In this document: positions 1 through 7,078 of the stretch, piece after piece | Numbering within the stretch: position 1 is the stretch's first letter | Layout: every line of letters begins with the position of its first letter | Assembly (NCBI GenBank): GCA_964495095.1 | Contig: CAZBUH010000038.1 | Coordinates: 1 to 16,045, forward strand | Direction: 5' to 3' | Source of the DNA: CAZBUH01 sp964495095 | Lineage (GTDB): Bacteria; Bacillota; Clostridia; Oscillospirales; Oscillospiraceae | DNA: 16,045 bases | The notes under the pieces: generated by a model | What the model was told of the DNA's origin: nothing | The model's database searches: none | The model's input: only the letters and a program-made list of their open reading frames with translations | Program-made: the position numbers and the translations under genes

Positions 1-1
1 C

Positions 2-784
2 ACCTCCCGCTGGGCCGAGGCCCTGCGCGAGATGTCCGGCCGCCTTGAGGAGATGCCCGGCGAGGAGGGCTATCCCGCGTATCTGGCCTCCCGCCTGGCC
101 CAGTTTTACGAGCGGGCGGGCTGCGTGCAGTGCATGGGCTCTGATGGGCGCCGGGGCAGCCTTACGGCGATAGGGGCCGTGTCCCCTCCGGGCGGCGATA
201 TTTCCGAGCCGGTCTCCCAGGCCACAATGCGCATAGTGAAGGTGTTCTGGGCGCTGGATTCCTCCCTGGCATATGCAAGGCATTTCCCGGCCATAAACTG
301 GTTAAACTCCTATTCCCTTTATCTCAGCTCGCTAAGGCCCTGGTACGACAGCAATATCGGAGAGGGCTTTATGAGGGACAGGGACAGGGCCATGGCCCTC
401 TTACAGCAGGAAGCGGACCTTCAGGAGATAGTAAAGCTTGTGGGCCAGGACTCCCTCTCGGCCCCGGACAGACTGAGCATGGAGACCGCGAAAATGTTAA
501 AGGAGGATTTCCTCCAGCAGAACGCCTTTGTGGATATAGACAATTTCTCCGACTACAACAGGCAGGCCATGCTGCTGCATCTTATAATCAGCTACGACAC
601 CAAGTGCCGGGAGGCCATAGACCGGGGCGCGGATGTGAAGAAGCTCTTTGAGATAGGCGCAAGGGCCGAGATAGGCCGGGCAAAGACGGTGCCCGTCTCC
701 GAGTATGAGACGGTGTACACGAAAATAGCCGAAAATATGGATATCCAGATAGAGGAAGCTGTAAGCGGGGGTGATGAGCTGTGA
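2..784 (+). CDS. atpA: V/A-type ATPase catalytic subunit A, C-terminal part (5' end outside window)
   Basis: This is the C-terminal part of the nucleotide-hydrolysing A subunit of a V/A-type ATPase, which couples ATP turnover to H+ or Na+ movement across the membrane. The frame is open from base 2, so the gene begins before the window; an intact subunit A is usually about 590 residues, and about 260 are present. Recognisable blocks are SPPGGDISEPV followed by the VFWALDSSLAYARHFPAINW segment typical of subunit A, then the helical C-terminal domain. The P-loop lies upstream of the window. The gene ends TGA at 782-784 and overlaps the GTG start of the subunit B gene by four bases (GTGA), showing an operon with translational coupling. 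The family is clear; coupling-ion preference cannot be judged here. Confidence 0.95.
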   Translation, partial: TSRWAEALREMSGRLEEMPGEEGYPAYLASRLAQFYERAGCVQCMGSDGRRGSLTAIGAVSPPGGDISEPVSQATMRIVKVFWALDSSLAYARHFPAINWLNSYSLYLSSLRPWYDSNIGEGFMRDRDRAMALLQQEADLQEIVKLVGQDSLSAPDRLSMETAKMLKEDFLQQNAFVDIDNFSDYNRQAMLLHLIISYDTKCREAIDRGADVKKLFEIGARAEIGRAKTVPVSEYETVYTKIAENMDIQIEEAVSGGDEL

Positions 785-2157
785 TAAAGGAATACCGCAC
801 CATACATGAGATATCCGGCCCCCTTATGGTGGTAAACAACGTAAAGAACGTCACTTATGACGAGCTTGCGGAAATAGAGCTGCCCGACGGCGGCACAAGA
901 AGATGCAAGGTGCTGGAGGTCTCCGAGGATAAGGCCGTGGTGCAGCTTTTTGAAAGCTCCGCCGGAATAAACCTGGCCCGGAGCAAGATACGTTTCCTGG
1001 GGCACCCCCTGGAGCTGGGAGTCTCCGGAGACATGCTGGGCAGGGTGTTTAACGGAATGGGCGAGCCTATTGACGGCGGCCCGGAAATACTGGCCGATGA
1101 ATATATGGACATAAACGGGCTGCCCATGAATCCCGCCGCAAGGGCCTACCCCAACGAGTTTATCCAGACGGGCATTTCCGCCATCGACGGGCTTAACACT
1201 CTTGTCCGTGGCCAGAAGCTGCCCATATTCTCCGGCTCCGGCCTTCCCCACGCCTCTCTTGCTGCCCAAATCGCGCGGCAGGCGAAGGTCTTAGGCGATG
1301 ACGGCTCAAATTTCGCGGTGGTTTTCGCCGCTATAGGCATCACCTTTGAGGAGTCGGAATATTTTGTGCAGGAATTCAGGCGCACCGGGGCTATCGACAG
1401 GACGGTGCTGTTTACAAACCTTGCAGACGACCCGGCCGTGGAGCGTATAGCCACGCCCCGCATGGCCCTTACAGCCGCCGAATATCTGGCGTTTGAAAAG
1501 GATATGCACGTCCTTGTTATCCTGACGGATATAACCAACTACGCCGAGGCGCTCCGTGAGATATCGGCCGCCAAAAAAGAGGTGCCGGGCCGCCGGGGAT
1601 ATCCGGGATATTTATATACGGACCTTGCCACCATGTACGAGCGCGCCGGACGGCGGATGGGCAAAAAAGGCTCCATTACCATGATACCCATCCTCACAAT
1701 GCCCGAGGATGACAAGACCCACCCGATCCCCGACCTTACCGGGTATATAACCGAGGGCCAGATAATCCTCTCCCGGGACCTTTTCAGGGCCGGCGTAAAC
1801 CCGCCTATAAACGTGCTCCCCAGCCTTTCCCGGCTTAAGGACAAGGGCATAGGCGAGGGCAAGACGAGAGAGGATCACTCCGGCGTTATGAACCAGCTTT
1901 TCGCCGCCTATTCCTCAGGAAAGGACGCAAAAGAGCTGGCCACCATACTGGGCGAATCCGCCCTCTCCAAAACCGACCAGCTATATGCCAGATTTGCCGA
2001 TGAGTTTGAAAAGCGCTACGTGTCCCAGGGGGAGGATGAAAACAGGAGCATCCGGGAGACGCTGGATATAGGCTGGGAGCTTCTCAGCATCCTGCCGGAA
2101 ACGGAGCTTAAGAGGATAAAGCCCGAGTATATCAAAAAATATCTGCCGAAAAAGTAA
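781..2157 (+). CDS. atpB: V/A-type ATPase subunit B
   Basis: Non-catalytic (regulatory) B subunit, which alternates with subunit A in the hexameric head of the V/A-type ATPase. The protein is 458 residues, the normal size for the family. It starts with GTG, overlapping the end of subunit A. Family blocks are visible in order: the N-terminal barrel opening IKEYRTIHEISGPLMVV, the central SGSGLPHASLAAQIARQA block at the position where subunit A and F1 subunits carry a P-loop (here degenerate, as expected for B), the DITNYAEALREISAAKKEVPGRRGYPGYLY block, and TMPEDDKTHPIPDLTGYITEGQ. The subunit D gene follows after 14 bases, so A, B and D are co-transcribed. The order A-B-D matches the distal end of typical ntp/atp operons in Firmicutes. 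Confidence 0.97.
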   Translation: MIKEYRTIHEISGPLMVVNNVKNVTYDELAEIELPDGGTRRCKVLEVSEDKAVVQLFESSAGINLARSKIRFLGHPLELGVSGDMLGRVFNGMGEPIDGGPEILADEYMDINGLPMNPAARAYPNEFIQTGISAIDGLNTLVRGQKLPIFSGSGLPHASLAAQIARQAKVLGDDGSNFAVVFAAIGITFEESEYFVQEFRRTGAIDRTVLFTNLADDPAVERIATPRMALTAAEYLAFEKDMHVLVILTDITNYAEALREISAAKKEVPGRRGYPGYLYTDLATMYERAGRRMGKKGSITMIPILTMPEDDKTHPIPDLTGYITEGQIILSRDLFRAGVNPPINVLPSLSRLKDKGIGEGKTREDHSGVMNQLFAAYSSGKDAKELATILGESALSKTDQLYARFADEFEKRYVSQGEDENRSIRETLDIGWELLSILPETELKRIKPEYIKKYLPKK

Positions 2158-2171
2158 GCGAGGTGAGCTTC

Positions 2172-2825
2172 TTGGCGTCCACAACTATAAATCCCACAAG
2201 AATGGAGCTTCAGCGCCTCAAGACGCGGCTGAAAACCGCAGTGCGGGGCCACAAGCTGCTCAAGGATAAGCGGGATGAGCTTATGCGGCAGTTTATGGAG
2301 ATAACCCGCCAGAGCCGCCAGCTCAGGGCCAGGGTGGAGGAGGGCCTCAGCCGGGCCAACGCCGCCATGACCGTGGCCTCATCGGTTATGAGCCCGGAAA
2401 TGCTGGAGCAGGCGCTTCTGTACCCTAAGCAGAGCGTACAGGTGGATACAAAGCTTAAAAATATAATGAGCGTCTATGTGCCGGTGTACAAATTCAGCAC
2501 AAAAAGCGAGTCCGGAAGCGAGATATTCCCCTACGGCTTTGCCCAGACCTCCGGGGAGCTGGACGACGCCATAAGCGCCCTCTCAGAGGTTTTCCGCGAT
2601 ATGCTGGAGCTTGCCCAGGTGGAAAAGACGATACAGCTTATGGCCGACGAGATTGAAAAGACCCGCCGCCGGGTAAACGCCCTGGAATACGTGATGATAC
2701 CGGAAACAGAGGCAAATATAAAATATATCTCCATGAAGCTGGAGGAAAACGACCTCTCTACAAAAGTGCGGCTTATGAAGGTGAAGGACATGGTGCTTCA
2801 AAAGGCCCACAATTACCGGAATTGA
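2172..2825 (+). CDS. atpD: V/A-type ATPase subunit D (central stalk)
   Basis: Subunit D forms the rotating coiled-coil axle joining the A3B3 head to the membrane ring. I chose the TTG at 2172 (217 residues) over an in-frame GTG at 2163, because it gives the standard family N-terminus ASTTINPTRMELQRLK and is preceded at good distance by GAGGTGAG. The GTG at 2163 lies inside that ribosome binding site. Two long charged helices are evident, with the conserved block TAVRGHKLLKDKRDEL near residue 25 and the second helix ending in a family-typical NALEYVMIPE near residue 177. It is the last gene of the visible operon; its TGA overlaps the -35 element of the promoter proposed for the next gene. Confidence 0.96.
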   Translation: MASTTINPTRMELQRLKTRLKTAVRGHKLLKDKRDELMRQFMEITRQSRQLRARVEEGLSRANAAMTVASSVMSPEMLEQALLYPKQSVQVDTKLKNIMSVYVPVYKFSTKSESGSEIFPYGFAQTSGELDDAISALSEVFRDMLELAQVEKTIQLMADEIEKTRRRVNALEYVMIPETEANIKYISMKLEENDLSTKVRLMKVKDMVLQKAHNYRN

Positions 2826-2850
2826 AATATTGAGCCGCCCGGGGTATAAT
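2822..2850 (+). promoter_or_regulatory. Promoter for the HAD phosphatase gene, nested in the ATPase terminator
   Basis: TTGAAA at 2822-2827 and a consensus TATAAT at 2845-2850 are separated by exactly 17 bases. The -35 overlaps the stop codon of the subunit D gene, and the -10 sits in the loop of the terminator hairpin. Predicted start of transcription is near 2857, about 50 bases before the phosphatase start codon. Confidence 0.65.
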
Positions 2851-2866
2851 AGCACCGGGCGGCTTT
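2833..2866 (+). terminator. Hairpin terminator of the ATPase operon (weak T-run)
   Basis: A perfect 10-base-pair GC-rich stem (AGCCGCCCGG with CCGGGCGGCT, 2833-2842 and 2855-2864) closes a 12-base loop. It is followed only by TTT then G, so termination may be incomplete. The loop contains TATAAT, used here as part of a promoter call. Confidence 0.65.
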
Positions 2867-2906
2867 GCCGTTCCGGGGCCTATTTTTTACGGAGAGGATT
2901 TTGCGC

Positions 2907-3551
2907 ATGAAATATACGACTGTTGTTTTTGATCTGGACGGTACGCTGCTTAATACCCTTGACGACCTTACGGACAGCGTAAATTACGCGCTGGAGTGCT
3001 TCGGCCTGCCCCTGAGGAGCAGGGGGGATATAAGGCGCTTCGTGGGAAGCGGGGCCCGGAAGCTTATGGAAAGGGCAGTGCCCCAGGGGGAGTCAGACCC
3101 GGATTTTGAGGAGATATTCAGCACGTTTAAAACGCACTACAGCAAAAACTGCGAAAATAAGACGAGGCCCTACGACGGGATTCCGGAGCTGCTGGGCAGG
3201 CTGGCCCGAAGCGACTATAAAATGGCCATCGTGTCAAATAAATTCGACAGCGCCGTAAAAAAGCTCTGCGATAAATTTTTCTGGCAGTATATATCCGTAG
3301 CGGTGGGAAATTCCGACGGCGTAAAGCCAAAGCCGGCGCCCGATACCGTTTTCAGGGCGTTAAAGGAGCTGGGAAGCCTGCCGCCGGAGGCCGTGTATGT
3401 GGGCGACTCCCAGGTGGACATAGAGACCGGCAGAAACGCCGGGCTGGAGGTAATAAGCGCGGCCTGGGGCTTCAGGACAAAGGAGGAGCTTAAGAGCTCC
3501 GGCGCGAAAACGGTAATAGAAAAGCCGGAGGAGCTTATTAAACTGATATAA
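2907..3551 (+). CDS. HAD-superfamily phosphatase, phosphoglycolate phosphatase-like
   Basis: A 214-residue cytoplasmic hydrolase of the haloacid dehalogenase superfamily, similar in length and layout to Gph-type phosphoglycolate phosphatases and pyrophosphatase PpaX-type enzymes. Motif I is FDLDGTLLNT (Asp9 nucleophile, Asp11), then a helical cap domain. Motif II is IVSNK, motif III includes the Lys in GVKPKPAPDT, and motif IV is GDSQVDIETGRNAG. The chosen ATG at 2907 has GGAGAGG nine bases upstream; the frame stays open upstream, but earlier starts lack a ribosome site and would precede the usual N-terminus. The substrate cannot be fixed from sequence: 2-phosphoglycolate, pyrophosphate or sugar phosphates are possible. 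It appears monocistronic, with its own promoter and terminator. Confidence 0.85.
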   Translation: MKYTTVVFDLDGTLLNTLDDLTDSVNYALECFGLPLRSRGDIRRFVGSGARKLMERAVPQGESDPDFEEIFSTFKTHYSKNCENKTRPYDGIPELLGRLARSDYKMAIVSNKFDSAVKKLCDKFFWQYISVAVGNSDGVKPKPAPDTVFRALKELGSLPPEAVYVGDSQVDIETGRNAGLEVISAAWGFRTKEELKSSGAKTVIEKPEELIKLI

Positions 3552-3595
3552 AAAACACATGGTACTGTTTTCGGCGGTACCATGTGTTTTATCTT
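3552..3595. terminator. Strong bidirectional terminator between the phosphatase and larB
   Basis: A perfect 14-base-pair stem (AAAACACATGGTAC at 3552-3565 with its complement at 3577-3590) with an 11-base loop. The outer A/T pairs give T-rich tracts on both strands, so it can end transcription of the phosphatase gene (+) and of the convergent larE-larB unit (-). Confidence 0.9.
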
Positions 3596-3654
3596 TAATT
3601 GCCCGCATTTTGCGCCATCGCCTGTCTCCCGGTAAAACGGGGCGTTTTTAAAAA

Positions 3655-4404
3655 TCAGCCCTTCAGATGGTTTATCATGCTTGCCAGGTAACCGGCCCCA
3701 AAGCCGTTGTCGATATTTACCACCGACACGCCGCTGGAGCAGGAATTGAGCATGGAGAGCAGCGCCGCAAGGCCCCCGAAGGAGGCTCCGTAGCCCACGC
3801 TGGTGGGCACCGCTATAACGGGACAGCTCGCAAGGCCGCCCACAACGCTGGCGAGAGCGCCCTCCATCCCGGCGATGGCGATAATGACCCGGGCGGACAT
3901 TATCACGTCCAGATTTGAAAGGAGCCGGTGAAGCCCGGCTACGCCCACATCATAAAGCCGCTGCACCTTATTGCCCAGGGCCTCCGCTGTAATGGCGGCC
4001 TCCTCGGCCACCGGAATATCGCTTGTGCCGCCGGTTATGACAAGCACCGTACCCACACCGTCAGGCTCCGGAAGCGCGCCGGCCACGCCCACACGGCTCA
4101 GTTCATCGTATTTTAGGGGCAGGGATTGGGCGGTAAGCTCCGCAGCCTCCCGGGACATGCGCGTTATAAGCACCGTCCCGGCGCCGTTTTCCATAAGGGC
4201 GGCGGCTATGTCCCGTATCTGCTCCGGGGTTTTCCCGGCGCCGTATATCACCTCCGCCGCGCCCTGGCGCAGCGCCCGATGGTAGTCGGGCTTTGCAAAG
4301 CCCAGATCCTCAAAGGGCCGCTTTTTAAGCTCCAAAAGGGCCTCCTGGACGGAGACGCCGCCGGAGGCAACCTTTTCCAGAAGGGCCTTTAAATCGTTTT
4401 CCAT
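3655..4404 (-). CDS. larB: Nickel-pincer cofactor biosynthesis protein LarB
   Basis: LarB carboxylates the pyridinium ring of nicotinic acid adenine dinucleotide and hydrolyses its phosphoanhydride, the first step toward the nickel-pincer nucleotide cofactor of lactate racemase-type enzymes. The protein is 249 residues, with the AIR-carboxylase-like (PurE-related) C-terminal half: VVGGLASCPVIAVPTSVGYGA and then NSCSSGVSVVNIDNGFGAGY. The cysteine near residue 222 matches the conserved LarB cysteine known to form a covalent adduct with the substrate. The ATG at 4404 is preceded by GGAGGA at ideal distance; an earlier in-frame start would lie inside larE. Only 10 bases separate it from the larE stop codon, so the two are co-transcribed. 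No larC is present in this window. Confidence 0.93.
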   Translation of the reverse strand: MENDLKALLEKVASGGVSVQEALLELKKRPFEDLGFAKPDYHRALRQGAAEVIYGAGKTPEQIRDIAAALMENGAGTVLITRMSREAAELTAQSLPLKYDELSRVGVAGALPEPDGVGTVLVITGGTSDIPVAEEAAITAEALGNKVQRLYDVGVAGLHRLLSNLDVIMSARVIIAIAGMEGALASVVGGLASCPVIAVPTSVGYGASFGGLAALLSMLNSCSSGVSVVNIDNGFGAGYLASMINHLKG

Positions 4405-4414
4405 ATTTCCTCCT

Positions 4415-5158
4415 TCAGCGGCAGGCAAAGTCAAGAAGCACCCCGCTGTAATATCTGCAAAGCTCTTCCTCTATCACCTGACGCAGCTCCAGCGCTTTGG
4501 AAAGCTGGCTCTCGGGAAGCTGGAGCCGGGCCGCGCCGTTAAAATACCTGATCCGGAAGTCCGAAAAGCCCAGGGAAAACAGGAAAGCCTCGGCCTTTTC
4601 CGTGTTTTTCAGAAGCTCCGGACTTATCTCTGTCCCGGCGGGAATACGGGTGGCGAGGCAGGCGTAGGCGGGCTTATTCCAGGTGAAAAGCCCGGCCTCC
4701 CGGGACAGGGCGCGTATGCGCTCTTTTGTAAGGCCGCATTCCCGGAGAGGGGAACGGACGGAAAGCTCACCCAAGGCTTTCATGCCGGGCCTGTCCCCGG
4801 CGTCGTCAGAGGCGTTGGTGCCGTCGATTACAAGGCCAAAGCCGTCCGCCGCCGCACGCTCCGCAATAGCGCCGAAAATGGCGGATTTGCAGAAATAACA
4901 GCGGTTTTCCGGATTTTCGGCCACGGCCCTGTTCTGGAGCACGTCAAGCTCCAAAACCGTCACCCGGACGCCCAGAGAACCGGCCAGAGCCATGGCGTCC
5001 TTATACTCAAATTCCGGCTGGAATTGGGTTTTTACATAGTAGGGCCGCACCTCCATGCCGTATTTAAGGCCGGCCCAGAGCAGATAGGACGAGTCCACGC
5101 CGCCGGAAAAGCCCAGGGCGGCTTTGGGGTTTTCTTTAAAAAATTCCTGCAGTGTCAA
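4415..5158 (-). CDS. larE: Sulfur insertase LarE (three-cysteine type)
   Basis: LarE is an ATP-dependent PP-loop enzyme that adenylates the LarB product and converts its carboxylates to thiocarboxylates during nickel-pincer nucleotide synthesis. The protein is 247 residues. The PP-loop FSGGVDSS lies at residues 17-24. Cys87 and Cys90 (RCYFCK) and Cys167 (YACLATR) are all present. In the single-cysteine enzyme of Lactiplantibacillus the last cysteine is sacrificed as the sulfur donor; homologues with all three cysteines are known to hold a [4Fe-4S] cluster and act catalytically, so I predict the cluster type. The start is TTG at 5158, with AAAGGTGAT just upstream. It is first in the larE-larB unit and diverges from nadC. 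Confidence 0.92.
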   Translation of the reverse strand: MTLQEFFKENPKAALGFSGGVDSSYLLWAGLKYGMEVRPYYVKTQFQPEFEYKDAMALAGSLGVRVTVLELDVLQNRAVAENPENRCYFCKSAIFGAIAERAAADGFGLVIDGTNASDDAGDRPGMKALGELSVRSPLRECGLTKERIRALSREAGLFTWNKPAYACLATRIPAGTEISPELLKNTEKAEAFLFSLGFSDFRIRYFNGAARLQLPESQLSKALELRQVIEEELCRYYSGVLLDFACR

Positions 5159-5201
5159 TTAAATCACCTTTTTTCGGGTCCGACAATGGTTTCCGGCCGG
5201 T

Positions 5202-5230
5202 AAAAACGCACCGCAGGAAAACCGCGGTGC
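5202..5230 (-). terminator. Terminator-like hairpin in the larE 5' leader
   Basis: On the minus strand GCACCGC (5230-5224) pairs with GCGGTGC (5214-5208); two further G-C pairs sit inside past a bulged base, and a run of five T follows. It lies just downstream of the predicted larE transcription start and about 45 bases before its TTG start, so it may attenuate the lar transcript. Nothing else on this strand needs a terminator here. Confidence 0.55.
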
Positions 5231-5243
5231 CATGTATAAAAAT

Positions 5244-5272
5244 ATTATAGCAAATACAGGCCGGACGGTCAA
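5244..5272 (-). promoter_or_regulatory. Promoter of larE-larB
   Basis: Read on the minus strand, TTGACC (5272-5267), a 17-base spacer and a consensus TATAAT (5249-5244). Predicted transcription start is near 5237. Its -35 lies only 10 bases from the -35 of the divergent nadC promoter. Confidence 0.75.
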
Positions 5273-5282
5273 TTAAAAACGA

Positions 5283-5311
5283 TTGAAACCGGCGGCCGGA
5301 CGTGGTATCAT
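5283..5311 (+). promoter_or_regulatory. Promoter of nadC (extended -10)
   Basis: TTGAAA at 5283-5288, a 17-base spacer and TATCAT at 5306-5311, with TGG directly before the -10 giving an extended -10 element. Predicted start is near 5318, about 30 bases before the nadC ATG. Confidence 0.7.
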
Positions 5312-5347
5312 AAATTAAACAACGGGACAAGGAAAAGGTGAAGCTTT

Positions 5348-6181
5348 ATGGATTACATTGGTCTGGACGATTTTTTGCTGTCGGCTCTCAAGGAGGACAT
5401 AGGCACCGGAGATATCACCACTATAAGCTGCATTCCGGCGGAGGCCGTGTCCAGGGGCCGCTTTATCGCAAAGCAGGAGGGAATAGTCTGCGGCACCCAG
5501 GTGGCAAAGCGGGTTTTTGCCCTGCTGGACAGCTCCATAGATATGAAAATACTTATCCAAGACGGGGAAAAGGCGGAGAAGGGCAGCATTATAGCGGAGA
5601 TATCCGGAAGCTCCGTAAATATCCTGTCGGGGGAGCGGGTGGCTTTAAACCTTATGCAGCGCATGTCCGGCATCGCCACAAGGACCCGCCAATCCGTGGA
5701 CGCGGTGGCCGGCACCGGGGCCAGGATTGTGGACACGAGAAAATCCACACCGGGGCTCCGTGTGCTTGAAAAATACGCCGTCCGGGCCGGAGGCGGCCAC
5801 AACCACCGGTTTAACCTTGCGGACGGGGTGCTGATAAAGGATAACCACATCGTCGCCGCAGGGGGCATATCCGAGGCCGTGGGCAAGGTGAGGGAGAACA
5901 TACCTCACACCATGCGCGTAGAGGTGGAGACCGAGACGATGGAGCAGGTGGCCGAGGCCCTTGAGGCCGGGGCCGACATAATTATGCTGGACAATATGTC
6001 CGTGCCTGACATGAAAAAGGCTGTGGAGTTTATCGGCGGCAGGGCCATAACCGAGGCCTCCGGCAACATGGGCGACAGGGATCTGCGCCAGGTGGCGTTA
6101 ACCGGAGTTGACATAATATCCATTGGTGCGCTTACAAACGCCGCCAACACGCTTGATATAAGCCTGAAATTCTACGAATGA
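5348..6181 (+). CDS. nadC: Nicotinate-nucleotide pyrophosphorylase (quinolinate phosphoribosyltransferase)
   Basis: NadC converts quinolinate and PRPP to nicotinate mononucleotide, CO2 and pyrophosphate in de novo NAD synthesis. At 277 residues the length is normal. Family motifs are clear: the N-terminal EDIGTGDITT near residue 16, DTRKSTPGLR at 129-138, AGGGHNHRFNLADGVLIKDNH around 148-167 with the PRPP and quinolinate binding Arg, His and Lys residues, and the barrel motif IIMLDNMS. The ATG is preceded by AAGGAAAAGGTG. nadA and nadB, its usual partners, are not beside it here. It diverges from larE-larB, whose pathway uses NaAD, a product downstream of NadC. It ends in a terminator just after its stop codon. 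Confidence 0.96.
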   Translation: MDYIGLDDFLLSALKEDIGTGDITTISCIPAEAVSRGRFIAKQEGIVCGTQVAKRVFALLDSSIDMKILIQDGEKAEKGSIIAEISGSSVNILSGERVALNLMQRMSGIATRTRQSVDAVAGTGARIVDTRKSTPGLRVLEKYAVRAGGGHNHRFNLADGVLIKDNHIVAAGGISEAVGKVRENIPHTMRVEVETETMEQVAEALEAGADIIMLDNMSVPDMKKAVEFIGGRAITEASGNMGDRDLRQVALTGVDIISIGALTNAANTLDISLKFYE

Positions 6182-6203
6182 GCGGCGCTTCCGAAATTAC
6201 ACG

Positions 6204-6240
6204 AAACTCGCCCGGGGCCATAACTCCGGGGGAGTTTTTT
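6204..6240 (+). terminator. nadC terminator
   Basis: The stem AAACTCGCCCGG pairs with CCGGGGGAGTTT (one G-G mismatch) around a short loop and runs into six T. The T-run touches the 3' end of the convergent tatD-type gene, whose stop codon begins at 6239. Confidence 0.85.
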
Positions 6241-6997
6241 ATATATTGAAAAATCTTTTCCCGTTTTCCATTGTGATGCGCTCCACCTCGTCCGTGGATA
6301 TCTCCCGCAGCTCCGCGATTTTCGCCGCTACGTAGGGGAGGTTGAGAGAGCTGTTTCTCGTGCCCCGGACGGGCACCGGGGCCAGATAGGGGCAGTCCGT
6401 CTCGATAAGGAGCCGGTCCAGCGGCATCCATCTTATTACCTCGTGGGATTTTCTGGCGCTCTTGAAGGTAATTGCGCCGTTAAAGCCCAGGTACCAGCCC
6501 ATGGACACGAGCTCCCTGGCCGTCTCCACGCTGCCGGAAAAGCAGTGGAGCTCCCCTGAAACGTCGGGAAAATCCCGTATTATCTCCATGCAGTCGGCGC
6601 AGGCTTCCCGCTGATGGACCACCGCCGGAAGCTTAAGCTCCCTGGCGAGCTCAAGCTGGCGCCTGAAAACCTGCTTCTGGATATCCCGGGGGGAAAAATC
6701 GTAATAGTAGTCCAAACCGATCTCCCCGATGGCAACTGCCCGGGGATTTTCGGCCAGCTCCCTTATACGCATGAGGCCCGCCTCGTCGGCGTGCTCCGCC
6801 TCGTGGGGGTGGTAGCCCACGGCGGCGTATACGAAGGGATATTTTTCAGCGATATCTAGGGCCTTTTCGGAGGACTCAAGGTCGCTTCCGGGGTCAACCA
6901 CAAGGGTCACGCCGCTGCCGGCAAGGGATGACAGGATTTGATCCCTGTCGCCGTCAAATTTTTCGTCGTCGTAATGGGCATGTGTGTCAAAAATCAT
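6239..6997 (-). CDS. TatD-family metal-dependent hydrolase (DNase)
   Basis: A 252-residue cytoplasmic TIM-barrel hydrolase of the TatD/YcfH family, which includes metal-dependent 3'-5' exonucleases and DNases. The metal ligands expected for the family are present: His6 and His8 in DTHAHYD, Glu92 in GEIGLDYYY, His128 in VVHQRE, His151 in LHCFSG and Asp201 in ETDCPYLAP. The C-terminal RGTRNSSLNLPYVAAKIA block is also standard. The ATG at 6997 has a GGAGCGG site upstream. It follows the radical SAM gene on the same strand after about 80 bases and is probably co-transcribed, although a hairpin-prone GC-rich stretch separates them. The exact in vivo substrate is not predictable. Confidence 0.93.
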   Translation of the reverse strand: MIFDTHAHYDDEKFDGDRDQILSSLAGSGVTLVVDPGSDLESSEKALDIAEKYPFVYAAVGYHPHEAEHADEAGLMRIRELAENPRAVAIGEIGLDYYYDFSPRDIQKQVFRRQLELARELKLPAVVHQREACADCMEIIRDFPDVSGELHCFSGSVETARELVSMGWYLGFNGAITFKSARKSHEVIRWMPLDRLLIETDCPYLAPVPVRGTRNSSLNLPYVAAKIAELREISTDEVERITMENGKRFFNI

Positions 6998-7078
6998 TGT
7001 TTACCGCTCCTATGCTGTCATGCTGTTAATATTAAGCGCCCGCCGCGCAGAGCGGGAGAGAAGTGAGGCTGCGCGCCG

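Noticed and set aside
588..2252. Long minus-strand frames opposite the V-ATPase subunit genes
   Set aside because: They are antisense shadows of highly conserved coding sequence in GC-rich DNA and show no family features or initiation signals.
3630..3658. Short hairpin CCCG/CGGG followed by T-run on the + strand downstream of larB
   Set aside because: The stem is only four to five pairs and is on the strand opposite to larB; the strong 3552-3590 hairpin already explains termination in both directions.
7030..7078. GC-rich inverted repeat (CGCGCAG with CTGCGCG) between the radical SAM gene and the tatD-type gene
   Set aside because: Loop is long and there is no T-run on the minus strand, so I could not support a terminator; it may be only GC-rich chance pairing.
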